A stretch of 64,000 nt of DNA from DATBGO01 sp036558005 (GTDB lineage Bacteria > Actinomycetota > Actinomycetes > Streptosporangiales > Streptosporangiaceae). This document shows positions 1-7,806 of the stretch, in pieces. Under the pieces are notes generated by a model. The model saw nothing but the letters and a program-made list of their open reading frames with translations. It did not search any database and was not told the DNA's origin. Position numbers and translations under genes: made by a program. The stretch covers positions 7,018-71,017 of the forward strand of contig DATBGO010000237.1 of assembly GCA_036558005.1 (NCBI GenBank). The letters run 5' to 3'. The stretch's first letter is position 1; each line of letters opens with the position of its first letter.

Positions 1-274
1 AGGCCGGCAGCGCGTACAGGCGCTGCTCGGTCTCCCCGCTGGCCCTGGCGTCCGTGCTGTGCATGTCGATGCAGTAGGCGCAGCCGTTGAGCTGCGAGGC
101 GCGGATGCGGACCAGTTCGCGCAGCCGCGGGTCGAAGCCGGCCCGGTCCAGTTCCTTGGTCGCCGCCTGGTCCAGGTGAGCCATGGCGCGGGCGAAACCG
201 GGGGCCTGCGCGTCGAAGTCAAGCCGGACCGGGATCTGCGGTGCGGTGTCCTTGGTGCTGGTGATGGTTTCCAT
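1..274 (-). CDS. Carboxymuconolactone decarboxylase / AhpD-like protein (5' part, runs off the window)
   Basis: The minus strand from an ATG at 272-274 reads METITSTKDTAPQIP and continues in frame to the window edge, so only the first 91 residues are present. Around residues 64-73 it contains NGCAYCIDMH, the CxxC-x3-H active-site motif of AhpD/carboxymuconolactone decarboxylase-fold proteins, preceded by RELVRIRASQ, the usual helix of the family. Such proteins are thiol-dependent peroxidase-like enzymes or decarboxylases; the substrate cannot be read from this fragment. It is transcribed divergently from the MocR-type regulator at 322, a common pairing in actinobacteria, and its start codon lies inside an inverted repeat that may be the regulator's operator. 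Confidence 0.85.
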   Translation of the reverse strand, partial: METITSTKDTAPQIPVRLDFDAQAPGFARAMAHLDQAATKELDRAGFDPRLRELVRIRASQLNGCAYCIDMHSTDARASGETEQRLYALPA

Positions 275-325
275 AGCACCGAGGCTATGGCGATAGCAGC
301 CCACGGGTAAGGTCCATTTCTATGG
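271..325. promoter_or_regulatory. Candidate MocR operator: three CTATGG/CCATAG half-sites between divergent genes
   Basis: CCATAGC (271-277) and GCTATGG (284-290) form a perfect 7-bp inverted repeat with a 6-bp spacer covering the AhpD-like start codon. A third CTATGG lies at 320-325 over the ATG of the regulator, in direct orientation to the second, 35 bp away. MocR/PdxR regulators are known to bind combinations of direct and inverted half-sites. Binding here is inferred. Confidence 0.45.
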
Positions 326-1722
326 CAGTAACGTGGGCCACTTCGAGCCTGGACCTGCACCTGGAGCCGCGCGGCATCCGGGTCAGGGCCGGGCTGGAAG
401 CCGCGCTGCGCGACGCGGTGCAGGCCGGCCGGCTGACCGCCGGAACCCGGCTGCCGTCCTCCCGCGCGCTGGCCGCCGACCTGGGGATCGCCCGCAACAC
501 CGTGGCCGAGGCCTACGGCCAGCTAGTCGCGGAGGGCTGGCTGACGGCCCGGCAGGGCTCGGGTACCCGGGTCACCAGCCCGGTGCCGGCCGCGGCGGTG
601 GCCGCCGTGCAGGCCAGGCCCGCGCAGCCGGCCAGGGAGTTCCGGTTTGACCTGCGGGCCGGGTCGCCGGACCTGTCGGCGTTCCCCCGGGCGGCCTGGC
701 TGGCCGCGGCGCGCAGGGCGCTGAACGCCGCCCCGGCAGGGGCGCTCGGGTACGGCGACCCGCGGGGCCGGCCCGAACTGCGCGCCGCGCTGGCCGGCTA
801 CCTGGCCAGGGCCCGCGGCGTGCGGGCCAGCCCGGACCAGATCGTGGTGTGCACCGGGTTCACCCAGGGCCTGGCGCTGCTCAGCCAGGTGCTGCGCGAG
901 CGCGGCGGCGGCACCGTGGCGGTGGAGGAATACAGCCAGCCCGCCGCCCTGGCGGTCCTCGCCGCGCATTCCCTCGCCCCGGTGACACTGCCGGTCGACG
1001 CCAGCGGCGCGGTGCTGGACGCCGCCGGTGACGCCGCCGCGGTGCTGCTCACCCCGGCGCACCAGTTCCCGCTCGGCCCGGCCCTGTCGCCGCGGCGGCG
1101 GGCGCAGGCCGTCCGGTGGGCGGCCGGCACCGGAGGGCTGGTCATCGAGGACGACTACGACGGGGAGTTCCGCTACGACCGGCAGCCGGTCGGCGCGCTG
1201 CAGGCGCTGGCGCCCGGTCAGGTCGCCTACGCCGGCACCGCCAGCAAGACGCTGGCGCCGGGCCTGCGGCTGGGCTGGCTGGTGCTCCCGGCGGACCTGA
1301 CCGACGCGGTCGCGGCCGCCAAGTCATGTGCCGACACCCACACCGGAAGCCTTGACCAGCTCACCCTCGCCGAGCTCATCAGCTCCGGCGGCTACGACCG
1401 GCACATCCGCCGCGCCAGGCTGGCCTACCGGCGGCGGCGCAACTGGCTGCTCACCGCACTGGCCAGCCAGGCCCCCGAGGTGGAGGTGACCGGCATCGCG
1501 GCCGGGCTGCACGCCGTCGCCGCGCTGCCCGGCCGCGATGCCGAGGAGGTGATCATCGCCCGGGCCGCCGGGCGGGGGCTGGCGGTCGAGGGCCTGGGCG
1601 GCTACGCGGCCGGCCGGCTCACCAGGGGCCCCGCCCTGGTCATCGGCTACGCCACGCCGCCCGGTCACGCCTATACCTCGGCCATCGCCCGGCTGTGCGC
1701 GGCGCTCACCGAGCCGGCCTAG
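322..1722 (+). CDS. MocR/PdxR-family transcriptional regulator (GntR HTH fused to class I aminotransferase domain)
   Basis: The 466-residue protein has a GntR winged helix at about residues 25-90 (GTRLPSSRALAADLGIARNTVAEAYGQL) followed by a fold-type I aminotransferase domain from about 110 to the end. The PLP lysine is visible in TASKTLAPGLRLGW. This architecture defines the MocR subfamily, in which the aminotransferase domain usually senses PLP or an amino compound rather than catalysing. Length is normal. It is divergent from the AhpD-like gene and probably controls it and itself through the CTATGG sites overlapping both start codons. Whether it controls PLP synthesis (true PdxR) is not shown by the context, so no gene symbol is given. 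Confidence 0.9.
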   Translation: MAVTWATSSLDLHLEPRGIRVRAGLEAALRDAVQAGRLTAGTRLPSSRALAADLGIARNTVAEAYGQLVAEGWLTARQGSGTRVTSPVPAAAVAAVQARPAQPAREFRFDLRAGSPDLSAFPRAAWLAAARRALNAAPAGALGYGDPRGRPELRAALAGYLARARGVRASPDQIVVCTGFTQGLALLSQVLRERGGGTVAVEEYSQPAALAVLAAHSLAPVTLPVDASGAVLDAAGDAAAVLLTPAHQFPLGPALSPRRRAQAVRWAAGTGGLVIEDDYDGEFRYDRQPVGALQALAPGQVAYAGTASKTLAPGLRLGWLVLPADLTDAVAAAKSCADTHTGSLDQLTLAELISSGGYDRHIRRARLAYRRRRNWLLTALASQAPEVEVTGIAAGLHAVAALPGRDAEEVIIARAAGRGLAVEGLGGYAAGRLTRGPALVIGYATPPGHAYTSAIARLCAALTEPA

Positions 1723-1732
1723 CCGGGAACAA

Positions 1733-1752
1733 GCCCGGCGCTGGCGCCGGGC
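1733..1752. terminator. GC-rich hairpin between convergent genes
   Basis: GCCCGGCG (1733-1740) and CGCCGGGC (1745-1752) are perfect complements around a CTGG loop, just past the MocR stop codon and before the stop of the convergent protease gene. There is no T-tract, which is typical of high-GC actinobacterial terminators. It could serve both genes. Confidence 0.5.
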
Positions 1753-1763
1753 CAGGATTGCGG

Positions 1764-2948
1764 TCAGGAGGCGGGCAGCTGTCCCAGGGTGATCTTCACC
1801 GTGGCGGTGCCGCCGCTCGCCCTGGTGATGCGCACCGACGCCTGCTGCCCGGGCCGCAGCTGGGCCAGGACAGCGGCCAGCGACTCGGTGTCGCGGGTAG
1901 CCGTGCCGTTGACCGCGGTGATGACGTCGCCGGGCCGCAGCCCCGCCCTGGCCGCGGGGCCGCCGGAGGTCACCGTGACCACGCCGACGCCCGCAGGCTG
2001 GCCGTCCGGCCCAGTGATCGTCTGCACCCGCAGGCCCAGGGCGGCGCGATGGGAGTTCGTGACGCGGCCGGTCCTGATGATCTGCCCGGCGATATCGGTG
2101 ACGATGCTGGACGGGATGGCGAAGCCGATCCCCGGGGCGGCACCGCCGAGTTGCTGGTCGGTGGCCGCCAGGGTGGGGATGCCGACGACCTGGTCGGCCA
2201 GGTTGACCAGGGCGCCGCCGCTGTTGCCCGGGTTGATCGGCGCCGAGGTCTGGATCGCGTCAGGCAGCGTCGCGCCGGGCGATCCGCTCTCCTGCGGCTC
2301 GGACACGGTCCGCCCGACCGCCGAGACGATCCCGTCCGTCACGCTGCTCGACAGCCCCAGCGGGTTGCCCATCGCGAGCACGATGTCACCAACCCGCAGC
2401 CCCGGCGAATTGGCGAAGTGCGCCGGGGTCAGCCGGGCCGACCCGGTGATCTTGATGACGGCCAGGTCGTCGGGCTGGTAGCTGCCGACCAGCCGGGCCT
2501 GCAGCGGTTCCGCCGAGCCCGCCTGGAACACCTGGAACGATCTCGCGCTGCCGACCACGTGGGCATTCGTCACGATGTGACCGCCGGTGTCGTAAACCAC
2601 CCCGGAGCCCAGGCCGCTCGCCGTCTTGATCTCCACCACCGAGGGCAGCACCCGGCGGATCGCGCTGACGTAGGCCTGCTGCAGCGTCACCGGCGTGCCA
2701 GGAGCGCTGCCCGGCGTCGCGGCAGGCGTGGTCGCGGCTTGCCCGCTGGCCGATCCGCCGCTCGAGCAGCCCGCGCAGACGGCCAGCACTGCCGCCAGCG
2801 GCGCGGCCGCGGCCGCCGCGCGCAGGCCGGGCCCGCCGCGCCGCCGGCCAGGCGGCCGCCCGCGCTCCTCACCAGATCTGGCTCTCACCTGCCCACCCCC
2901 GAAGCGTCCGGTGAGACTACTGTGGCCCGGCATCCCCCGGCCCGGCAT
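1764..2948 (-). CDS. HtrA/DegP-like trypsin-fold serine protease with PDZ domain (envelope-anchored)
   Basis: The 394-residue frame has a basic N-terminus and a hydrophobic stretch ending in VCAGCSSGG, a plausible lipobox or membrane anchor. The S1C protease domain follows with the catalytic triad visible: His in IVTNAHVV, Asp in PDDLAVIKI, Ser in NPGNSGGAL. A PDZ domain occupies about the last 95 residues (AARAGLRPGDVITAVNG). The family acts outside the membrane in protein quality control. The true start may be the GTG at 2888 (VRARSGEERG), because residues 1-20 lack family character. It lies downstream of menB on the same strand with a gap of 29 bp if the first ATG is used. Confidence 0.88.
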   Translation of the reverse strand: MPGRGMPGHSSLTGRFGGGQVRARSGEERGRPPGRRRGGPGLRAAAAAAPLAAVLAVCAGCSSGGSASGQAATTPAATPGSAPGTPVTLQQAYVSAIRRVLPSVVEIKTASGLGSGVVYDTGGHIVTNAHVVGSARSFQVFQAGSAEPLQARLVGSYQPDDLAVIKITGSARLTPAHFANSPGLRVGDIVLAMGNPLGLSSSVTDGIVSAVGRTVSEPQESGSPGATLPDAIQTSAPINPGNSGGALVNLADQVVGIPTLAATDQQLGGAAPGIGFAIPSSIVTDIAGQIIRTGRVTNSHRAALGLRVQTITGPDGQPAGVGVVTVTSGGPAARAGLRPGDVITAVNGTATRDTESLAAVLAQLRPGQQASVRITRASGGTATVKITLGQLPAS

Positions 2949-2977
2949 CGCCCGACGAGGATGAGCCTGCCGCCCGG

Positions 2978-3877
2978 TCAGTAGTAGTAAGGGAAGTGAG
3001 TCCAGTCCGGCTGGCGTTTCTCCAGGAAGGCGTCCCGGCCCTCGACCGCCTCGTCGGTCATGTAGGCCAGCCGGGTGGCCTCGGTCGAGAACACCTGCTG
3101 GCCGACCAGCCCGTCATCGATGAGGTTGAACGCGAACTTCAGCATCCGCTGCGACGTCGGGCTCTTGGCGTTGATCTTCGCGGCCCAGTCCAGCGCGGTG
3201 CGCTCCAGGCCGGCGTGCGGGACCACCGCGTTGACCATGCCCATCCGGTGCGCCTGCGCCGCGTCGTAGGTCTCGCCGAGGAAGAAGATCTCCCGCGCGA
3301 ACTTCTGGCCCACCTGGCGGGCCAGGTAGGCCGAGCCGAAACCGCCGTCGAAGCTGCCGACGTCGGCGTCGGTCTGCTTGAACCGGGCGTGCTCCCTGCT
3401 GGCCAGGGTGAGGTCGCAGACGACGTGCAGGCTGTGCCCGCCGCCCGCCGCCCAGCCGGGCACCACGCAGATGACCACCTTGGGCATGAACCGGATCAGC
3501 CGGTGCACCTCCATGATGTGCAGCCGCCCGGCGCGCGCCGGGTCGATCCCCGTGGCGCTCTCGCCGCCGGCGTACCGGTACCCGTCGCGGCCCCGGATGC
3601 GCTGGTCACCGCCCGAGCAGAAGGCCCAGCCACCGTCCCTGGGCGAGGGGCCGTTGCCGGTCAAGAGCACGCAGCCCACGTCGGCGGACATCCGCGCGTG
3701 ATCCAGCGCGAGATACAGCTCGTCCACGGTGTGCGGGCGGAACGCGTTCCTGACCTCGGGCCGGTCGAAGGCGATCCGGACCGTGCCCGAGTCGACGGCG
3801 CGGTGATAGGTGATGTCGGTGAACGAGAACGCCTCGACGCGCTGCCACCGGTCGGGTTCGAAGATCTCAGAGACCAT
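2978..3877 (-). CDS. menB: 1,4-dihydroxy-2-naphthoyl-CoA synthase
   Basis: The 299-residue crotonase-fold protein contains long blocks characteristic of MenB: DITYHRAVDSGTVRIAFDRP, RNAFRPHTVDELY, GPSPRDGGWAFCSGGDQRIRG, AGGGHSLHVVCDLTLAS and DADVGSFDGGFGSAYLARQ. It would cyclise O-succinylbenzoyl-CoA in menaquinone synthesis, in the cytoplasm. The chosen ATG begins MVSEIFEPDRW; the open frame extends eight more codons (MAAHQNRV) to 3901, without family similarity. No other men gene is in the window, so menB stands apart from the rest of its pathway here. Confidence 0.96.
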   Translation of the reverse strand: MVSEIFEPDRWQRVEAFSFTDITYHRAVDSGTVRIAFDRPEVRNAFRPHTVDELYLALDHARMSADVGCVLLTGNGPSPRDGGWAFCSGGDQRIRGRDGYRYAGGESATGIDPARAGRLHIMEVHRLIRFMPKVVICVVPGWAAGGGHSLHVVCDLTLASREHARFKQTDADVGSFDGGFGSAYLARQVGQKFAREIFFLGETYDAAQAHRMGMVNAVVPHAGLERTALDWAAKINAKSPTSQRMLKFAFNLIDDGLVGQQVFSTEATRLAYMTDEAVEGRDAFLEKRQPDWTHFPYYY

Positions 3878-3931
3878 GACCCTATTCTGGTGCGCGGCCA
3901 CCAGCGGGCGCGCTGCCAGGCGGGCCTGCGG

Positions 3932-4825
3932 CTAGCTGGCGAGGCCGGCCGTGATCCGGCGCAGCCTCGCCGGGCCGGCGATGGAGTCGATCTCGGCGAT
4001 CTGGCCGGCCGCGACGGTGAAGCCGATCACGGTGACCGGCCGCCCGCGCCTGAGGATGATCACCCCGGCCGCCCCGTTCACCAGCGCGGGCCGCACGGAC
4101 ACGGCCGGAAGCAGCGAGGTGAGCCCGCTGAGTGCCTGGGTGGCGACGGCCCGCGCGCCGCGGATCTTCTTCGACCCGGCCGGCCCGGTCTCGCCCGCGT
4201 CGATCCGCAGCACCACGTCGGGGTCGAGCACCGCGACGAGCGCGTCGAGGTCGCCGCCGCGCGCCGCGGTGAAAAACGCGTCCACCACCTGGCGCTGACG
4301 GGCCAGGTCGCGGTCAGGGACTGGCACCTGCGCGCCCCGGACCCGGCGGCGCGCCCGGCTGGCCAGCTGCCTGGCCGCGGCTGGGGTCCGGCCGAGCACC
4401 GGCGCGATCTGGCCGAACGGCAGCCCGAACGTGTCATGCAGCACGAACGCCAGCCGCTCGGCCGGGGTCAGGGTATCCAGCACGACCAGCAGCGCGAGGC
4501 CGACCGAGTCGGCCAGCAGCGCCTCCTCCTCGGGCTGGAGGCTGGCGTCCGTGCTGACGACCGGGTCGGGCACCTGCGCCCCGAACGCGGCCTCCCGGCG
4601 CAGGTTGCGCGTGCGCAGCTGGTTCAGGCACACCCGGGCGACGATCGTGGTGAGCCAGCCGCCGAGGTTCTGCACCTCGTCGGTGCCTGCCTGGCTGAGC
4701 CGCAGCCAGGCGTCCTGGACCGCGTCATCGGCCTCGGCCAGCGAGCCCAGCATCCGGTAGGCGACCGCCCGCAGCCGGGCCCGGTGCTGCTCGAACAGGT
4801 CAGCCAGCCACTGGTCCTCGCTCAT
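3932..4825 (-). CDS. ECF41-group RNA polymerase sigma factor with C-terminal SnoaL-like domain
   Basis: The 297-residue protein has sigma region 2 at about residues 8-75 (RAVAYRMLGSLAEADDAVQDAWLRL), region 4 at about 125-180 (LTPAERLAFVLHDTFGLPFGQIAPVLGRTPAAARQLASRARRRV), and a SnoaL-like extension from about 190. ECF41 factors have no separate anti-sigma; the C-terminal domain modulates activity. The linker reads QVPDPVV where the group consensus is WLPEPV, and the C-terminal DGGGR and NPDKL motifs appear as IDAGE and AGPARL, so the group is recognisable but diverged. The divergent neighbour at 4931 is an NAD-dependent epimerase, one of the three classic ECF41 target types (carboxymuconolactone decarboxylase, oxidoreductase, epimerase). 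Confidence 0.92.
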   Translation of the reverse strand: MSEDQWLADLFEQHRARLRAVAYRMLGSLAEADDAVQDAWLRLSQAGTDEVQNLGGWLTTIVARVCLNQLRTRNLRREAAFGAQVPDPVVSTDASLQPEEEALLADSVGLALLVVLDTLTPAERLAFVLHDTFGLPFGQIAPVLGRTPAAARQLASRARRRVRGAQVPVPDRDLARQRQVVDAFFTAARGGDLDALVAVLDPDVVLRIDAGETGPAGSKKIRGARAVATQALSGLTSLLPAVSVRPALVNGAAGVIILRRGRPVTVIGFTVAAGQIAEIDSIAGPARLRRITAGLAS

Positions 4826-4862
4826 CGGTCACATCCTCGCCTCGCCCGGTGTCAACCCGTGT

Positions 4863-4889
4863 GACCCGCCGAGGACGGCGGGTGTGACA
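4863..4889 (-). promoter_or_regulatory. Candidate ECF41 autoregulatory promoter overlapping an 8-bp hairpin
   Basis: On the minus strand TGTCACA (4889-4883) equals the reported ECF41 -35 element. GGTC (4866-4863) lies exactly 16 bp downstream where CGTC is expected (3 of 4 matches). The sigma gene starts about 38 bp further on. The same bases include a perfect stem, ACCCGCCG (4864-4871) and CGGCGGGT (4876-4883), with an AGGA loop, flanked by direct copies of GTGTGAC. No equally good match was found on the plus strand for the epimerase. Confidence 0.45.
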
Positions 4890-4930
4890 GGAAGGCACGC
4901 CGGAATTCCCGGCAGCGAACGGAGAACACG

Positions 4931-5878
4931 ATGCGAGTTTTCGTCGCGGGGGCGAGCGGCGCGATCGGCACCCGGCTCGTTCCCCAGCTCATCGAGCAAG
5001 GTCACGAGGTGACCGGCAGCTTCAGGTCGGCCGGGAACGCCGAGCGGGTCAGGGCGCTCGGGGCCCGGCCGGCCGAACTGGACCTGCTCGACCCGCGCGC
5101 CGTGCGCGAGGCCGTCATCGCGGCCGCGCCCGAGGCGATCATCCATGAGGTCACCGCGCTGGCCAACGTCCGGTTCTCCCGGAGCCTGGACCGGAGCTTC
5201 GCGCTGACGAACCGGCTGCGGACCGAGGGCACCGACGCCCTGCTGGCCGCCGCGCGGGAAGCGGGCGTGCGCCGGTTCGTCGCCCAGAGCTTCGCCAGCT
5301 ACCGCTACGCCCGCGAGGGCGGGCCGGTCAAGACCGAGGATGATCCGCTCGACCCGGACCCGCCTGCGATGGCAGCCCATACCACCGCGGCTATGCGTTA
5401 TCTCGACCAGGCGGTCACCGGCGCCGGCGGGATCGCGCTGCGCTACGGCGGCTTCTACGGCGCCGCCGGTGACGGGCTGATCGGGCCGGTGCGAAAGCGG
5501 CAGTTCCCGCTGATCGGTGACGGCGGCGGCATCTCGTCGTTCGTCCACCTCGACGACGCCGCCGCCGCGACCGTGCTCGCGCTCGGGCGCGACGGCCCGG
5601 CGGTCTACAACATCGTGGACGACGACCCGGCGCCGATGCGGGACTGGCTGCCGGCGCTCGCCAGCGCGCTCGGCGCCAGGCCGCCGCGCCGCGTCCCGCG
5701 CTGGCTCGCGCGGCTGATCGCGGGCACCGGCATGGTGACGATGGCAGCGCAGTCCCGTGGCGCGTCGAACGCCAGGGCCAAGGCCGAGCTCGGCTGGACG
5801 CTGCGCTATCCCAGCTGGCGGCAGGGTTTCCCGGCCGCCTACGGCGCGCAGGCGGCGCGGCTGGTCAGGCCATCGTGA
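4931..5878 (+). CDS. NAD-dependent epimerase/dehydratase (extended SDR), probable ECF41 target
   Basis: The 315-residue protein starts MRVFVAGASGAIGTRLVPQL, with the GxxGxxG dinucleotide-binding motif of extended SDRs at residues 7-13. It continues with family features (DLLDPRAVREAV, HLDDAAAATVLAL, YNIVDDDPAPMRDWLP). A short AACGGAGAACACG leader supplies a GGAG ribosome site. Proteins of this type are the oxidoreductase/epimerase members of the ECF41 regulon; their substrates are largely unknown. It overlaps the convergent oxygenase gene by 14 bp at its 3' end. Confidence 0.88.
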   Translation: MRVFVAGASGAIGTRLVPQLIEQGHEVTGSFRSAGNAERVRALGARPAELDLLDPRAVREAVIAAAPEAIIHEVTALANVRFSRSLDRSFALTNRLRTEGTDALLAAAREAGVRRFVAQSFASYRYAREGGPVKTEDDPLDPDPPAMAAHTTAAMRYLDQAVTGAGGIALRYGGFYGAAGDGLIGPVRKRQFPLIGDGGGISSFVHLDDAAAATVLALGRDGPAVYNIVDDDPAPMRDWLPALASALGARPPRRVPRWLARLIAGTGMVTMAAQSRGASNARAKAELGWTLRYPSWRQGFPAAYGAQAARLVRPS

Positions 5879-6830
5879 TCGCGTCGAGGCGCTCCTTGAG
5901 GAACTGGGCGCAGACCACGGGCCGGTAGTCATTCGGCCTGCCGACCGGCGGCCGGAGCGACTCGATCACCGCGTCGTGGTCGGCCTCGTAGAAGTAGACC
6001 AGCGAGACGAGGTCCTCGTCCGGCGCCTCGGCCTGCGGCGGGAGCACCCGGTGCCGGTTGGACTTCCACCGGCCGCCGGTCCAGCGGGCCAGCAGGTCAC
6101 CGGTGTTGATGGTGAACGCGCCCGGCTGGTACGGCGCGTCCTGCCAGCCGTCCTCCCCGGTCCACACCTGCAGGCCGCCCTTGCCGGGCTCGCGGTCAAG
6201 GACGGTGACCGTGCCGAAGTCGGTGTGCGGGCCGATCCGGAACTGGCCTGGCTCCGGCGCCCCGGCGACCGCGACGGGCGGGTACCAGTTCACGTTCATG
6301 GTGTGGGTCGCGTGCCCGGTGTGCCGGGTGAAGAAGTCGCGTTCCAGCCCGAGCGCGGCCGCGCACAGCACGAGCAGCTCATCCGCGAGCGCGCGCATCC
6401 GGGCCAGGTAGCTGACGACCGCGGGCCGCAGCGCCGGGACCTCGGCCGGGTACACGTTCTGCTGGAACCAGTAGCCGTCGACGTCCGGGTCGCCGGTCGG
6501 CTGGTCGGCGCCGACCGCGAACGACTCCTTCAGGTCCGGCGGTGTCTGGGTGCCCTCGGCGTAGCCGTTCGCCTCGACCCCCGGCGGCAGCCAGCCCCGG
6601 CCGCCGACGGTGACCGCGTACCGCTGCTTCACCGCGGCAGGCAGCGCGAAGAACGCCCGCGCCTGCGCGCGCACGTCCGCGCGCAGCCCGTCCGGCACGC
6701 CGTGCCCGGTGATCAGGAAGAACCCGACGTCCTGCAGGGCCTGGTCGACCTGGGCGGCGACGCCGGCCCGGGCGGCCGGGTCCCGGTCGCGCCACGGGGC
6801 CAGGTCGATGACGGGAACAGACGATGGCAT
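5865..6830 (-). CDS. 2-oxoglutarate/Fe(II) oxygenase of the isopenicillin N synthase family
   Basis: The 321-residue protein opens PSSVPVIDLAPWRDRD and GFFLITGHGVPDG, the typical DIOX_N region. The catalytic core has HTDFGTVTVL (Fe ligands His and Asp) and NTGDLLARWTGGRWKSNRHRV (distal Fe ligand His and the Arg that binds the cosubstrate carboxylate), so it should be active. The substrate is not deducible. The ATG at 6830 is preferred because GGAG lies just upstream and the VPVIDLAPW block then sits near the N-terminus; an earlier ATG at 6881 adds 17 residues without a ribosome site. It is isolated between an epimerase and a transporter operon. Confidence 0.9.
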   Translation of the reverse strand: MPSSVPVIDLAPWRDRDPAARAGVAAQVDQALQDVGFFLITGHGVPDGLRADVRAQARAFFALPAAVKQRYAVTVGGRGWLPPGVEANGYAEGTQTPPDLKESFAVGADQPTGDPDVDGYWFQQNVYPAEVPALRPAVVSYLARMRALADELLVLCAAALGLERDFFTRHTGHATHTMNVNWYPPVAVAGAPEPGQFRIGPHTDFGTVTVLDREPGKGGLQVWTGEDGWQDAPYQPGAFTINTGDLLARWTGGRWKSNRHRVLPPQAEAPDEDLVSLVYFYEADHDAVIESLRPPVGRPNDYRPVVCAQFLKERLDAITMA

Positions 6831-6918
6831 GACCCGCTCCAGGTGTCCTCGCAAGTCCGCGGGCAGGGGCAATGCGGTCATGGTACGTCGGCGGCGGCGC
6901 GCGGCGCGGCGGCCGGGG

Positions 6919-7806
6919 TTACTTAATCGAGCCGGCCGTGAGGCCGCTGACGACCCGGCGCTCGATCAGGGCGAAGAGGATGAGCACCGGGATGGTGGCC
7001 ACCACCGAGGCGCCGAACAGGTGCTGCCAGTCCACCGTGTACTGGCCGATGAACGAGTCCAGCCGCACGGTGAGCGGCATCACCGCCGAGCCGGTGGTGA
7101 GGGTGAGCGCGACGATGAACTCGTTCCAGGCCGCGATGAACGTGAAGATCAGCGCCGTGACCAGGCCGGGAGCGGCAAGCGGCAGGGTGACGCGGAACAT
7201 CGCGCTGAGCCGGCTGCTGCCGTCGACCAGTGCCGCCTCTTCCAGCTCGACCGGGATCGACCCGACGTAGGCGTTGACGATCCAGACCGCGAACGCCAGG
7301 TTGAAGCCGGAGTTGACCAGGATCAGCGACCACACCGTGTTGACCAGGTGGAAGCTGAGGAACTCCTTGTAGATGCCGACGATCAGCGCGGTCGGCTGCA
7401 GCATCTGCGTGACCAGCACCAGCAGCAGGAACAGGCCGCGGCCGCGGAACCGGTGCCGCGCGGTGTAGTACGCGGCCGGGATGGCGACCAGCAGCACCAC
7501 GACGGTGGCCCCGGCCGCCACTTCCAGGCTGATCCGCAGGCTGGAGGTGATCCCGTAGCCGGTTCCCCACATCCCGGTCAGGTTCGACCAGGCGAAATGA
7601 TGCGGCAGGTAATTGCGTTCCAGCAGCTCATTTGATGGCCGGAGGGCGGTGATCACCATCTCGGCGTAGGGCAGCAGGAAGATCACCGCGATCAGGTAGG
7701 CGGCCGCTGCGATGATCACCGTCTTGACCGGTGGCAGGCGGCGCGGGGCGCGGGCGGCGCGGGGGCGGGCGGTGGCCGGCCGGGCGGCCGCGGTCTGCGC
7801 GGCCAT
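6919..7806 (-). CDS. Carbohydrate ABC transporter permease (MalG/CUT1 type)
   Basis: About 295 residues with six hydrophobic segments and the cytoplasmic EAA loop EEAALVDGSSRLSAMFRVTLPLAAPG, which docks the ATPase. It is the third gene of a solute-binding protein/permease/permease operon. The ATG at 7804-7806 overlaps the TGA of the upstream permease (ATGA), so translation is probably coupled; an upstream in-frame start at 7830 would extend into that gene and is less likely. No ATP-binding subunit is encoded nearby, as is usual for CUT1 systems that share an MsiK-like ATPase. Confidence 0.92.
   Translation of the reverse strand: MAAQTAAARPATARPRAARAPRRLPPVKTVIIAAAAYLIAVIFLLPYAEMVITALRPSNELLERNYLPHHFAWSNLTGMWGTGYGITSSLRISLEVAAGATVVVLLVAIPAAYYTARHRFRGRGLFLLLVLVTQMLQPTALIVGIYKEFLSFHLVNTVWSLILVNSGFNLAFAVWIVNAYVGSIPVELEEAALVDGSSRLSAMFRVTLPLAAPGLVTALIFTFIAAWNEFIVALTLTTGSAVMPLTVRLDSFIGQYTVDWQHLFGASVVATIPVLILFALIERRVVSGLTAGSIK

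Noticed and set aside
2996..4864. A 622-codon plus-strand frame over menB and the ECF41 gene
   Set aside because: Compositional shadow: both minus-strand genes have clear family motifs, and this frame has none.
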